Source of the DNA: Phaeosaccion multiseriatum | Taxonomy: Eukaryota > Ochrophyta, other classes | Direction: 5' to 3' | Assembly: GCA_965112735.1 (NCBI GenBank) | Contig: OZ218961.1 | Span: forward strand, 372,001 to 436,000 | DNA: 64,000 bases | Part shown: positions 25,031-36,700 of the stretch, piece by piece | How the letters are laid out: each line of letters begins with the position of its first letter | Position numbering within the stretch: position 1 is the first letter of the stretch | Made by a program: the position numbers and the translations under genes | Notes under the pieces: model-generated | What the model saw: the letters and a program-made list of their open reading frames with translations, nothing else | What the model was told of the DNA's origin: nothing | Databases searched by the model: none

Positions 25031-28000
25031 ATGGCTGTCTCGCTGACCTGCGCGATCGACAGCCTGCCTTCAAATGCGCTGGCCTACTCCAACAAGTGAG
25101 TGTGTGAGTTAGGACCTCTTCCGCAAGAGGCCAGGTCGGTTGGTGATTGATTAGCACCACAGGTTGCTTTAAGCCGTCGGGCACTCGTGTGCTTAGTTTG
25201 AGCGGAGGACCTGCAGACCTCTTGGTGGTCATGCGTGTGTTGATTGGTGGGCAGGGAGGAGCGAATAATACGAACGGGGGGGGGGAGATACACACACACT
25301 GCCAATAGAGGCCAGACTCGAGCTGAGGCGCTCCAATCGAAGACGGCCTCTTCACAACACCATGCCCGCAGAGACGGGCGGAGCGAGGACAGCACCATAG
25401 GGCCCAAGGAGGGAGGAGGGCTGAGGCGAAACGAAACGAAGCGATGCACCATTTTGCGGTGACGCTGCACTTATTTACCCCTGCGTATGCACCCTATCTG
25501 AGCAGCGCCCGCGTACCGTTGTGCTGCTGCTGCTGCTGCAGAGGTGCTGATTCATTCGTCGCACAAAAATGCTTCCCTCTTGCTTGCCCTTACCCTCCTC
25601 CCCCCCTCCCTTCCTTCCTTCCAACCTTCCTTCCTTCCTCCCTCCCTTTGTAACCCCCCTCCCTGTTCTGGGGGAGTACAGGGTCTTTCTTAACGAGAGC
25701 GACTACGAGCAGCTCAAAGCCGGAGACACTTCCTCTCTCTCCCACGAGCAGACGGTGCTGCTGCAGCTAGACGGCCATTGGGTCTTCACAGCGAGTCCGC
25801 ACCCTGACATAGTCCAGGGCAAGCTCGGCATCAATGGATTGCAGCGAAGGGCCGCACAGCTCACACTGAACCAGCCGGTCAGCCTGAGCCGGTTTGTCAT
25901 ACCACCGTCGCAGATGACCGTCGCCAACATCAGTATCGTTGTAGACCTGCTGCAGAAGGGCAAGGGGAGGAAGGTGCCTCTGGACGCCGGCAAGCTGAGC
26001 ACGGCTTTCAAGTTCCAGTTCATGCATCAGGTGCGTGATATGTCGAGGGGGTCGATAAGGGTAATCGAGGGGGTCGATAAGGGTAATCGAGGGGGTCGAT
26101 AAAGGGTGTCGAGCGGGTCGACAAAGGATGTCGAGGGGGTCGACAAAGGATGTCGAGGGGGTCGATAAAGGGTGTGGAGTGGGTGAGGTAAAGAGAGTGG
26201 AGAGGCGATGAAGGGAGTCATGAAGAAAGTCGAGGGTGTCGATGAAGAAAGTCGAAGAGGTCGATGAAGGGTGTCAACGGGTGTTGTAAGGTGCAAGCAA
26301 GTTGGTGAAAGTCATGACGCAGGGGGTCCAGGGGCAGTGAGAAGGGGTGGGGGTAGAGAGAGAGAGGAAGGAGGTAGGCAGAGAGAGAGAACGATAGAGG
26401 GGGGGAGGAGACAAGGAGAGAGGCAAGATAGAGCAGGAAGGAGGAGAGAGAGGATCAAAGAGAAGGCGAAAGAGACAGCAGGAAGGAGGAAGGAGAGAGG
26501 CAAGATAGAGCAGGAAGGAGGAGAGAGAGGATCAAAGAGAAGGCGAAAGAGACAGCAGGAAGGAGGAAGGAGAGAGGCAAGATAGAGCAGGGAGGATAGA
26601 GAGGATCAAAGAGAAGGCGAAAGAGACAGCAGGAAGGAGGAAGGAGAGAGGCAAGATAGAGCAGGAAGGAGGATAGAGAGGATCAAAGAGAAGGCGAAAG
26701 AGACAGCAGGAAGGAGGAAGGAGAGAGGCAAGATAGAGCAGGAAGGAGGAGAGAGAGGATCAAAGACAAGGCGAAAGAGACAGCAGGAAGGAGGAAGGAG
26801 AGAGGCAAGATAGAGCAGGAAGGAGGAGAGAGAGGATCAAAGACAAGGCGAAAGAGACAGCAGGAACGAGGAAGGAGAGAGAGCGAGAAACAGAGAAATA
26901 GGATGAGTGAGAGGATTCAAGGAGAAGGCGAGAGAGACAGCGAGAGAAGAGTGCTAACTACGCACAAATGCCCTCACCACACCCCCCCCCCCCCTCGATA
27001 CCCAATCATTCTCAGGTGTTCCGTAAAGGGCAGGTTCTGGCAATGGACTGCGAGGGCATCAAGCTCAATCTCCGCGTGGCCAGCGTGGAGTGCGCGGATT
27101 TGGGTGGGGCGCAGCCCTTTGGTGGGTGTAGGGGGGGATGTGCGTGTGTGAGAGTGAGTGTGTGTGTGTGTGTGTGCCTCTGTGTGTCTCTCTGTGTGTG
27201 TATGTATGTGTGTGTCAGAGAAAGAGAGAGATAGAGAAGGAGGGAGGGAGGGAGGGAGGGAGGGAGGGAAGGCGGGGGGAAGCGGGCGGGTGCCATCTGG
27301 TGCCATCTGATGCGGTCTGGTGCAGTCTAGTACTGACTCCACTCCCTCTTGTCCGTTGCATCATCACCTCCCCCTCCCCCCCTCCCTCCTTCTTGTTGCC
27401 TCAACCAAACCCCACCAGGAGCTGCAATGGACCACGGGCAAGTGGTGGATCCAAGCAACATCACATGGAACAAGGAGCCTGGCAGCGAAGTGACTCTCAC
27501 AGGCGCCACAGGTGGAGGAGGCACAAACATGATCTTCCGCCAGGACTTTGACTTTGCAAAGCTGGGCATTGGAGGCCTCACCAACGAGTTCAATCAGGTA
27601 TACGGTAGAGGGTAAGGGGGGGACATCATTGACTTATAGGGATCAACTTAAGAATTACGTATGTGTGAGGGATTGGGTAAATGGTAGAGTAGTAGAGTGG
27701 GGTAGGGCATAGGGTAGGATAAGGTGGGGTAGGGTAGGGTTTCCGTTGGCCAGTAAGGGCAGTGAGAATGGGAATGAATTTCAGCAGACGGGTGCAGCGT
27801 AGGGCGGGTCAGGGTAGGGCACCCTACGGTAGAGTGGAGGGTAGGGTAGGGTGGGGTAGGGTAGAGTAGGGTACGGTAGAGTAGGGTAGGGTAGGGTAGG
27901 GGAGGGTGGGGTAGGGGAAGGTAGGGTAGGGTAGGGTAGGGTGGGGTAGGGTAGGGTAGGGTAGGGTAGGGGAGGGGAGGGGAAGGTGGGGTGGGGATAG

Positions 28001-30367
28001 GGTAGGGAAAAGGATAGGGTGGGGTACGAGGTAGGGTAGGTTGGATGGAGAACTTTTGTCGCCCCTGTGAAGTGATTCCAGCAAGCATGGTCTCTCCTCT
28101 CCTCCTCCTGCTGCTCCTATCTGTGCCTCAAACCACTTCCCCTCCTCCTCCTCCTCCTCCTCCTCCTCCTCCTCCTCCTCCTCCTCCCCCGAAGATCTTC
28201 CGCCGGGCCTTCGCCAGTCGTGTGTACCCCTCCGCCATCATTGAGCAAATGGGCATCAGCCATGTGCGAGGCATGCTGCTCTTCGGCCCTCCGGGGTGCG
28301 GTAAGACACTCATTGCCAGACAAATCGGGAAGGTAAGGAACCGGAGTGGGCAAGAGGGGAAGGGAAGGGAGGCAAGCAATGGCGGCAGCAGGAGGAGTGT
28401 CTGTTTCGGCTCAGTATCTCTGCGGCTACTACCCTCTGTTCACACCGGCACCAACAAACACTACTTAATGCCTCCAATGCCTGTATGCCTCCAATCAGTG
28501 GCACCCAGAAACTCTCCACTTCACGCTATACATGTACTGCTTCAATGCCGATACGCCTCCAATCTAATGCCTATAGCCTCCAATCTAATGCCTATATGCC
28601 TCCAATCTAATGCCTATCTGCCTCCAATTCAATGCCTATATGCCTCCAATCTAATGCCTATATGCCTTCAATCACTGGCACTCCACGCGCTTCACCCTCT
28701 TCATGTACTGCAATGCCGATATGCCTCCAGTCCAATTACAACCTGTGATGTTCTAATGTCTGTTTGCCTCCAACCTACTGCCTGTATGCCTCCAACTGAT
28801 AACAGGTGCTCAATGCCCGCCAACCGAAAATCGTTAACGGACCCGAAGTGCTGGACAAGTTTGTGGGCGGCAGTGAGCAGAAGGTGAGGGGACGGCAGTG
28901 GATGGGGAGGAGGGGAGCAGAAAGGGGGGACTGAGGAGCGGGAGTACGAGGGGGAGAGGGGGGGTGAGGAGGAGGAGGAGAATTGAAGATAACGGCAGCG
29001 GAGGAGCGAAAGACGAAATAGGAACGTTACAAGAGATACATAAATATACTATTATGTTCTTTGGACATGGACCCATTCCCCCCCCCCGATGCTGTACCTC
29101 CCCGACCTAACCCTCCCTCCCCATCCACTGCCATTCCCCCCTCCTCCTTTGTGTACCCATCCTCGGCTATCCCCCCTTCTCCTTTGCCTACCCATCCACT
29201 GCAATCCCCCCTCCTCCTTTGCCTACCCGTCCACTGCCATTCCCTCTCCTCCTCTACCTACCCTCCCTCCTTAGATCCGCGACTTGTTCGAAGAGGCCGA
29301 AAAGGAGCAGGCAGACGCCGGCGATGGGTCCATGTTACACATCATCATCTTCGACGAGATCGACGCCATTTGTAAGACGCGAGGCAGCAACAGGGACTCT
29401 ACAGGGGTGTCGGACAGCATTGTGAATCAGCTCCTGTCGAAGATTGACGGGGTGGACTCGCTCAACAACGTTCTCATCATCGGCATGACCAACAGGTGTG
29501 AATCACCAACGTGTGTGTGTGTGGGCGTGTGTGTCTGTGGTTCTGTGGCGTTGGAGGTGGTTGTTTCTAACCCTCTTCGCCCGCCTCGATATACACATGC
29601 ACTTCTCTCTCTCTCTCTCTCTCTTCCCCCCACACACCCACACCCACACCCACACCCACACCCACCCGCCTACCCACAAACGCATCCACCCACCCCCACC
29701 GCTGCACACGCGCTTGCCCATATGCCTGCCCATACGCCCGCCCACCAGTCTACCCATATGCCTGTCTACTGTCTACCCGTATACCTGACCATATACCTGC
29801 TCACACACCTACCTGTACGCCTGTATTGTACCTCTGCCTGCCCATATGCCTGAACCACTCACAGGAAGGACATGATCGACGATGCCCTGCTGCGACCCGG
29901 CAGACTAGAGGTGCATGTGGAGATCGGCCTTCCCGACGAGGCGGGCAGGCTGCAGATATTGGGCATTCACACACGGGGCATGAAGGAGCACAACAGGCTG
30001 GCGCAGGTGGGTGTGGGGGTGTGAGGACTGTGGGTGAGAGGGGGGTGTCGGGACAGTCAATAGGGGTGTGTCAGGACCGTCAGTGGGTGGGTGTCAAGAC
30101 AGTCAGTGCGTGTCAGGACATTCAGTGGGTGTCAGGACAGTGACTGGGCGTCAGAACCGTCAGTATGGGAAGATATCAGGGCAGTCAGTGGGTGGGTGTC
30201 AGGATGGATGGGTGTGCGTGTGCGTATGTGTATGTTTTGTGAATCACATATTCAGAGCTCGTGCCGGCGGCCCTCATATCCGATTATTTATGCCGTTGCC
30301 TGCCCCCGGCCCCTACTACTGCCGCTGTTTCTCTCAATCTGTGTGTACGTGTGTGCGTGCCCGTGTG

Positions 30368-30400
<33 letters not shown>

Positions 30401-33102
30401 CTCTCCCTCTCTCCTCTGTCTCCCTCTCTCTCTCCTCTGTCTCCCTCTCTCTCTGTGTGTCTCTCTTTCTCTCTGTCTCCCTCTCTCTCTCTGTGTGTGT
30501 GTGTGGATCTTTGCAGGAGGCTGGTGATAACTTGCCTGAACTCGCACGGAAAACCAAGAATTTCTCCGGGGCTGAAATAGAGGTGAGTGAGAAGGTTAAG
30601 GTGTGAGGGAGTGCGTGGGCGAGTGAGTGAGTGAATGAGTGGGCGGGTGGGTGAGGGAGTGAGTGAGTGGGTGGGTGGGTGAGGGAGTGAGTGTGTGTGT
30701 GAGGGAGAAGACAGCGATAAGGGAGAGAGAGAGCAGAAGGGTGAAGAGCGAAAACAAGGGAAGGGAAGGGAGATCAGACGCGCTTCTTAGCTCACCTACG
30801 CACGCACTTTCCTCATCCACTGCCATCTCTTCCTCCCCATCACACATACGCACGACACATCACACTTCCACCCACCTCCCCATCCACTTTCATCCCCTCC
30901 CCCATCGCCTCCCCCCGCTCTCCCCCTCCTTGTCACCCCACCTCACCCACGCCCCACCCACCCACCCACATACGCACTCACCCACCCACCCCACCCACTC
31001 ACTCACCGACCCCTCATCCATTGACTTACTTCCCACAGGGCCTGGTGAAGAGCGCTGCATCGTACGCCTTCCACCGCAACGTGGATGTGAAGAACCTCGG
31101 GAAGGCTCTCGACGAGGGCAGCCTCAAGGTGGAGTGGGCGGACTTCGAGATGGCCCTCACAGGTGTGTATCACCAACGCGTGCTTACATCATGTGTGTGT
31201 ATGTGTGCGAGTGTGTGTGTGTGCGTGGCGTAGCGTAGGGCCTTGTCTTGCCTCGCCTTCTCTGGTTGCTCTGCACACGCTCCAGTCTCACCCTTTCCCC
31301 TCCTCCTCCTCCTCCTCCTCCTCCTCCTCCTCCTCCTCCCTCTCTCCCTCTCTGTCTTTTACATTTTCTCCCCCTCTCTCTCTGTATATATATCCCTCTT
31401 TCTATCCCCCCCTCCTTTCCTCTCCCTCCCTCTCAGAGATCCAGCCGAAGTTCGGTGCCAACACGGAGGACCTTGAGGCCATGTTCCGTAACGGCATTGT
31501 GCACTACGGATCCAACTTTGACGAGATTGCCACCACCCTAAGGAGACTCGTTGATCAGGTGTGTGTTAGTGGATGTGCATGTGAGTGTGAGTGGGTGCGT
31601 GTGTGTAAGTGTGTGTGTGAGTGACTGACTGAGTGAGTGAGTGAGTGAGTGTGGGACGGAGTGATTAGCCCGAAGGGGGCATGGGCAAGCACACACAGAG
31701 ATTGAATTAGGGCGAGACGGGCAAAGGGAGAAAGAGAGGGAAGAGACACCTCAGGCAGGCGTATGGGGTATGTGCAGGCGTATGGGCATGTGACTCGCTG
31801 ACCGACTCGTCTCTCTCCTCCTGTCTAAACTCTCGCCCCTCTCTCTCTTCTCCCATATCTCCTATCTCTCTGTGTCGCCCATTCCTCTCCTTCTGCCACC
31901 CACCCTACCATCCCTCCCTCCCGCTCTCCTTCTCTCTCCCCCTCCGTCCCTCCCTTCTTCCCTCTTTGCCTCCCATCCCTCCCTCCCGCTCCCCTTCTCT
32001 CTCCCTCCGTCCCTCCCTCCGTCCCTCTCTCCCTCCCTCCCCCCATCTCTCCCTCCCTCCCTCCCTCCCTCTCTCTCCACCCTCCCTCCCTCCCTCCCTC
32101 CCTCCTTTCCCTCCCTCCTTTCCCTCCCTCCCTCCATCTCTCCCTCCCTCCCTCCCTCCTTTCCCTCCCTCCTTTCCCTCCGTCCCTCCCTCCCTCCCTC
32201 CCTCTCTCTGCCCCAGGTGCGGGGCAGCGAGCGCACTCCCCTCATGTCTGTGCTGCTGGAGGGTAAGCCCTTCTCCGGCAAGACGGCAATCGCGGCCCAC
32301 ATGGGAGTCACCAGCGAGTTTCCCTTCGTCAGGAAGGTGCGGTAGTTGGTGATACAACTCACAGCCACGCTCCGTCTCGCTCACTCCGCCTCATTCACTC
32401 GTCCTTTTGTGGGCACTGGTAGCGAGTTTGTGCGTTCGATGTTTAAGAAAGTTCAGACAGAGTATCCGTTTGGAGGGCTCTGCTGAAGATCTTCGCGCCC
32501 TGTTCTGTTGCTCAGCCTCCTCCCTCCTCCCTCCCTCCCTCCCCCTCCCTCCCTCCCTCCCTCCCTCCCTCCCTCCCTCCCCCAAAACACAGATTTCCGC
32601 AGACGACATGATCGGCATGCCCGAGTCTGCCAAATGCGCACACATCAGCAACTGCTTCCTGGAGTCGTACAAATCTCCCCTGTCCCTCATCTTCATCGAC
32701 GACCTCGAACGCATCATCGACTTTGTCAAGATCGGCCCTCGCTTCTCCAACACCGTACTCCAGACACTCCTTGTCCTGCTCAAGAAGTCTCCTCCATCCA
32801 CGGGCCATCGCCTGATGGTGGTGGCGACCACGGCCATCCCGTCTGCCTTGGAGGAACTGCAGCTCGTGGATGTGTTCAACGTGTCTCTCCATGTGCCGGA
32901 GCTGCAGAGCCCGGATGAGATCAAGACCGTGTTGAGGGAGCTTGTACCCATGAGTCAGGCGGACATGGACTCGATTGCCAATGTCATGACCAAGCCGATT
33001 GGCATCAAGCAGCTGCTCATGGTGACGGAGATGGCGCGTAGTGACGAGAATACCGTGGACTGCCATCGCTTCTTGGAGTGCCTGCATACTTGCGGATATT
33101 GA
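25031..33102 (+). CDS. NSF: N-ethylmaleimide-sensitive factor (NSF/Sec18), AAA+ ATPase
   Basis: NSF is the hexameric ATPase that, with alpha-SNAP, takes SNARE complexes apart after membrane fusion. Thirteen exons (25031-25095, 25682-26030, 27016-27121, 27419-27597, 28195-28332, 28806-28883, 29275-29495, 29865-30006, 30517-30582, 31039-31162, 31437-31558, 32217-32336, 32593-33102) join to 739 residues, the family length. The N domain (about 1-200) is followed by [11 protein letters not shown], the D1 Walker A GPPGCGKT and Walker [11 protein letters not shown], the arginine-finger region [18 protein letters not shown], and [15 protein letters not shown]2 has Walker [10 protein letters not shown] and the degenerate Walker [10 protein letters not shown] typical of NSF. 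All key residues are present. Introns total over 5.8 kb and hold a 77-bp minisatellite, GGGTA arrays and long CCCT tracts; the (CCT)n run at about 28139-28188 directly abuts an exon. Confidence 0.97.
26034..26285 (+). repeat. 22- to 23-bp minisatellite in NSF intron 2
   Basis: About six tandem copies of a unit based on TCGAGGGGGTCGATAAGGG start just after the donor, then decay into related GTCGATGAAG units up to about 26280. Confidence 0.85.
26395..26945 (+). repeat. 77-bp purine-rich minisatellite in NSF intron 2
   Basis: The anchor AGACAGCAGG recurs at 26473, 26550, 26624, 26701, 26778 and 26855, giving periods of 77, 74, 77, 77 and 77 bp. The unit contains AGGCAAGATAGAGCAGGAAG and GGATCAAAGA. 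It is almost entirely purine on the transcribed-sense strand. Confidence 0.93.
27670..28045 (+). repeat. Degenerate GGGTA pentanucleotide array in NSF intron 4
   Basis: There are more than 50 units of GTAGG/GGGTA with TGGGG and AGGGG variants, G-rich on the sense strand. It resembles a one-base-shorter telomere repeat. A short C-rich version (CCCTAC) lies at 63145-63212. Confidence 0.88.
28485..28805 (+). repeat. ATGCCTATATGCCTCCAATC minisatellite in NSF intron 5
   Basis: About ten irregular copies of a unit of 20-22 bp built on ATGCCT and CCTCCAAT run up to the acceptor of exon 6. The ATATGCCTCC core belongs to a dispersed motif also seen at 20471, 29716, 29840 and, inverted, at 123, 48704 and 48741. 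Confidence 0.8.
30030..30215 (+). repeat. GTCAGGACAGTCAGTGGGTG minisatellite in NSF intron 8
   Basis: Seven to eight diverged copies of a 20- to 28-bp unit follow the donor. The variants differ mainly in AGTCAGTG and in the length of the G/T spacer. Confidence 0.8.
31860..32216 (+). repeat. (CCCT)n tract ending at the exon 12 acceptor of NSF
   Basis: About 350 bp of CCCT tetranucleotides with CTCT and TTTC interruptions run directly into CCCCAG. A second tract of the same kind at 32518-32583 precedes the exon 13 acceptor. Confidence 0.92.
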
Positions 33103-33773
33103 GTGCCTGATTGGCTGATTGGTTGGTTGATTGAGTAGTCTTTGCTTGATTGGTTGATGCATTGATGCATTGATTGACTGATCGATTGCTTGATAGATGT
33201 GTTACCGATGAGTACAGAGTCTGCGTGCCTGCCCTCTGCTATAATACATCATCGATTCTCTCTATCAACTTATGCCTGACGAAGGAGCGAGCGCTCTGCT
33301 GACGGCATCGATGGAGCTCTTATACTGGACAGACAGAGGAGAGATGGGCACAGCCACGAGTGAGCGACCGGCCGGAGGAAACAGATAATGATGTGGCTGT
33401 TGCTGACACCCTTCCCCTCTCTTCATCCCTTCCTCGCTGACGGACCTTGACGCTTCCTCCTCTTGGTGTGAGTACCGCTGCTCCTTCGCGCGCTGCCCCT
33501 CCCTGCCCCGCTTCCACACCTTCGCCCTCTGCCCGGCTGGTGAACAAAGTGGTGCTACGGCTACTCGAAGCGGTTCGGCCTGCCGGGAGTTGACAACGCC
33601 ACGCAGGAGCAAACGCCGAAGAACAGCTTTGACATCATGAGGCAAAGACGCTTGGGCCGTACTATTATATTACAGAGCCTTTTTACAAGTAAATTGTGAA
33701 GTCAGTCCAAGCAACAAGGCCGTTGCCATACTTGAACATGCGCTTCTTACTTGAACAGTCGCTTCTATAGTGC
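33103..33773. other. Intergenic region between converging genes, with GH1 exon relic
   Basis: TTGAT-rich sequence (33112-33195) follows the NSF stop. The remainder has no gene except the GH1 fragment at 33535-33640. An ORF-like reading on the minus strand at 33265-33645 is not supported by any motif. Confidence 0.6.
33535..33640 (+). pseudogene. Duplicated fragment of the GH1 last exon
   Basis: The plus strand carries the intron end (CTGGTGAACAAA) and the start of the GH1 terminal exon, encoding WCYGYSKRFGL, then diverging (PGVDNATQEQTPKNSFDIM) where the intact gene has RVDYATQERTPKDSFKWY. It lacks the rest of the gene. GACATCATG plus CAAAG after it also matches sequence just downstream of the intact gene, so the copy arose from DNA rather than mRNA and then lost an internal piece. 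Confidence 0.85.
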
Positions 33774-36700
33774 CTACATCCTCGTCCCTCCCTTGCATTC
33801 CAGGCCCAGACCGAGAACTCTCTTCGCCTGGTGTTCGACACCTTCCTCTCCCTTGTGGTACTTCAACGTACCCAATACCGCCTCCACCGCACCCGTGTGG
33901 CCCAGTCTCTTCTTGTTGACCTCATCTACACCCAGATTCGCAACAGCCCAGCATGCCTTCTCTTGGACACCTCTGTCCTCTACGTACTTCACCATGGCCG
34001 TCACCACCGTCTCGCACGCACCCGCCTCGCCCAGTTTCTTCTTGTTGGCCTCATTTACACTCAGATTCACAACAGCCCCGCATGCCTGCTCTTGGACACG
34101 TCTGTCGTCTGCGTTCTTCCCCATGGCCGTCACCACCGCCTTGCACGCACCCGCCTCGCCCAGTCTCTTCTTGTTGGCCTCGTTTCCATTGCTCAGATTC
34201 GCAACAGCCCTGCATGCCTGCTCTTGGACACCTCTGTCCTTTGCGTGCTTCACCATGGCCGTCACCACCGCCTCGCACGCACCCGCCTCGCCCAGTCTCT
34301 TGTTGTTGGCCTCATCTATACTCAGATTCACAACAGCCCCACATGCCTGCTCTTGGACACCTCTGTCCTCTGTGTGCTTCAACATGGCCGTCACCACCGC
34401 CTCGCACGCACCCGCCTCGCCCAGTCTCTTCTTGTTGCCCTCGATTGCACTGCTCAGATTCGCAACAGCCCTGCATGCCCAATACTGGACACCTCTGTCC
34501 TCTGCGTACTTCACCATGGCCTTCACCACCGCCTCGCACGCACCCGCCTCGACCAGTCTCTTGTTGTTGGTCTCGTTTCCACTGCTCAGAGTCACAACAG
34601 CCCCACATGCCTGCTCTTGGACACCTCTGTCCTCTGCGTGCTTCACCATGGCCGTCACCACCGCCTCGCACGCACCCGCCTCGCCCAGTCTCTTGTTGTT
34701 GGTCTCGTTTCCATAGCTCAGATTCGTAACAGCCTGGCATGCCTGCTCTTGGACACCTCTGTCCTCTATGTGCTTCACCATGGCCGTCACCACCGCCTCG
34801 CACGCACCCGCCTCGCCCAGTCTCTTGTTGTTGGTCTCGTTTCCATTGCTCAGATTCGCAACAGCCCTGCATGCCATCTCTTGGACACCTCTGTCCTCTG
34901 CGTGCTTCACCATGACCGTCACCACCGCCTCGCACGCACCCGCCTCGACCAGTCTCTTGTTGTTGGCCTCGTTTCCACTGCTCAGAGTCACAACAGCCCT
35001 GCATGCCTGCTCTTGGACACCTCTGTCCTCTGCGTGCTTCACCATGACCGTCACCACCGCCTCGCACGCACCCGCCTCGCCCAGTCTCTTGTTGTTGGTC
35101 TCGTTTCCACTGCTCAGATTCGCAACAGCCCCGCATGCCATCTCTTGGACACCTCTGTCCTCTGCGTGCTTCACCATGGCCGTCACCACCGCCTCGCACG
35201 CACCCGCCTCGCCCAGTCTCTTGTTGTTGGTCTCGTTTCCACTGCTCAGAGTCGCAACAGCCCAGCATGCCATCTCTTGGACACCTCTGTCCTCTGCGTG
35301 CTTCACCATGGCCGTCACCACCGCCTCGCACGCACCCGCCTCGCCCAGTCTCTTGTTGTTGGTCTCGTTTCCATAGCTCAGATTCGTAACAGCCTGGCAC
35401 GCCTGCTCTTGGACACCTCTGTCCTCTGCGTGCTTCACCATGGCCGTCACCACCGCCTCGCACGCACCCGCCTCGCCCAGTCTCTTGTTGTTGGTCTCGT
35501 TTCCATTGCTCAGATTCGTAACAGCCTGGCATGCCTGCTCTTGGACACCTCTGTCCTCTATGTGCTTCACCATGGCCGTCACCACCGCCTCGCACGCACC
35601 CGCCTCGCCCAGTCTCTTCTCGTTGGTATCATCTACACTCAGAATCGCAACAGCCCCGCATGCCTGCTCTTGGACACCTCTGTCCTCTGCGTGCTTCACC
35701 ATGGCCGTCACCACCGCCTCGCACGCACCCGCCTCGCCCAGTCTCTTGTTGTTGGTCTCGTTGCCACTGCTCAGAGTCGCAACAGCCCAGCATGCCTGCT
35801 CTTGGACACCTCTGTCCTCTGCGTGCTTCACCATGGCCGTCACCACCGCCTCGCACGCACCCGCCTCGCCTAGTCTCTTGTTGTTGGTCTCGTTTCCATA
35901 GCTCAGATTCGTAACAGCCCAGCATGCCTTCTCTTGGACACCTCTGTCCTCTATGTGCTTCACCATGGCCGTCACCACCGCCTCGCACGCACCCGCCTCG
36001 CCCAGTCTCTTCTCGTTGGTATCATCTACACTCAGAATCGCAACAGCCCAGCATGCCTGCTCTTGGACACCTCTGTCCTCTGCGTGCTTCACCATGACCG
36101 TCACCACCGCCTCGCACGCACCCGCCTCGCCCAGTCTCTTGTTGTTGGTCTCGTTTCCACTGCTCAGATTCGCAACAGCCCCGCATGCCATCTCTTGGAC
36201 ACCTCTGTCCTCTGCGTGCTTCACCATGGCCGTCACCACCGCCTCGCACGCACCCGCCTCGCCCAGTCTCTTGTTGTTGGTCTCGTTTCCACTGCTCAGA
36301 GTCGCAACAGCCCAGCATGCCTGCTCTTGGACACCTCTGTCCTCTGCGTGCTTCACCATGGCCGTCACCACCGCCTCGCACGCACCCGCCTCGCCCAGTC
36401 TCTTGTTGTTGGTCTCGTGTCCACTGCTCAGAGTCGCAACAGCCTGGCATGCCTGCTCTTGGACACCTCTGTCCTCTGCGTGCTTCACCATGGCCGTCAC
36501 CACCGCCTCGCACGCACCCGCCTCGCCCAGTCTCTTGTTGTTGGTCTCGTTTCCATTGCTCAGATTCGCAACAGCCCCGCATGCCATCTCTTGGACACCT
36601 CTGTCCTCTGCGTGCTTCACCATGGCCGTCACCACCGCCTCGCACGCACCCGCCTCGCCCAGTCTCTTGTTGTTGGTCTCGTTTCCAGTGCTCAGAGTCG

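Noticed and set aside
27660-28088. GGGTA array as a true telomere or chromosome end
   Set aside because: It lies between two in-phase NSF exons, the unit is not the canonical TTAGGG or TTTAGGG, and sequence continues normally on both sides.
28480-28800. Regular ATGCCT repeats considered as a CRISPR-like array
   Set aside because: The units are contiguous without unique spacers of constant length, and they sit in a eukaryotic intron.
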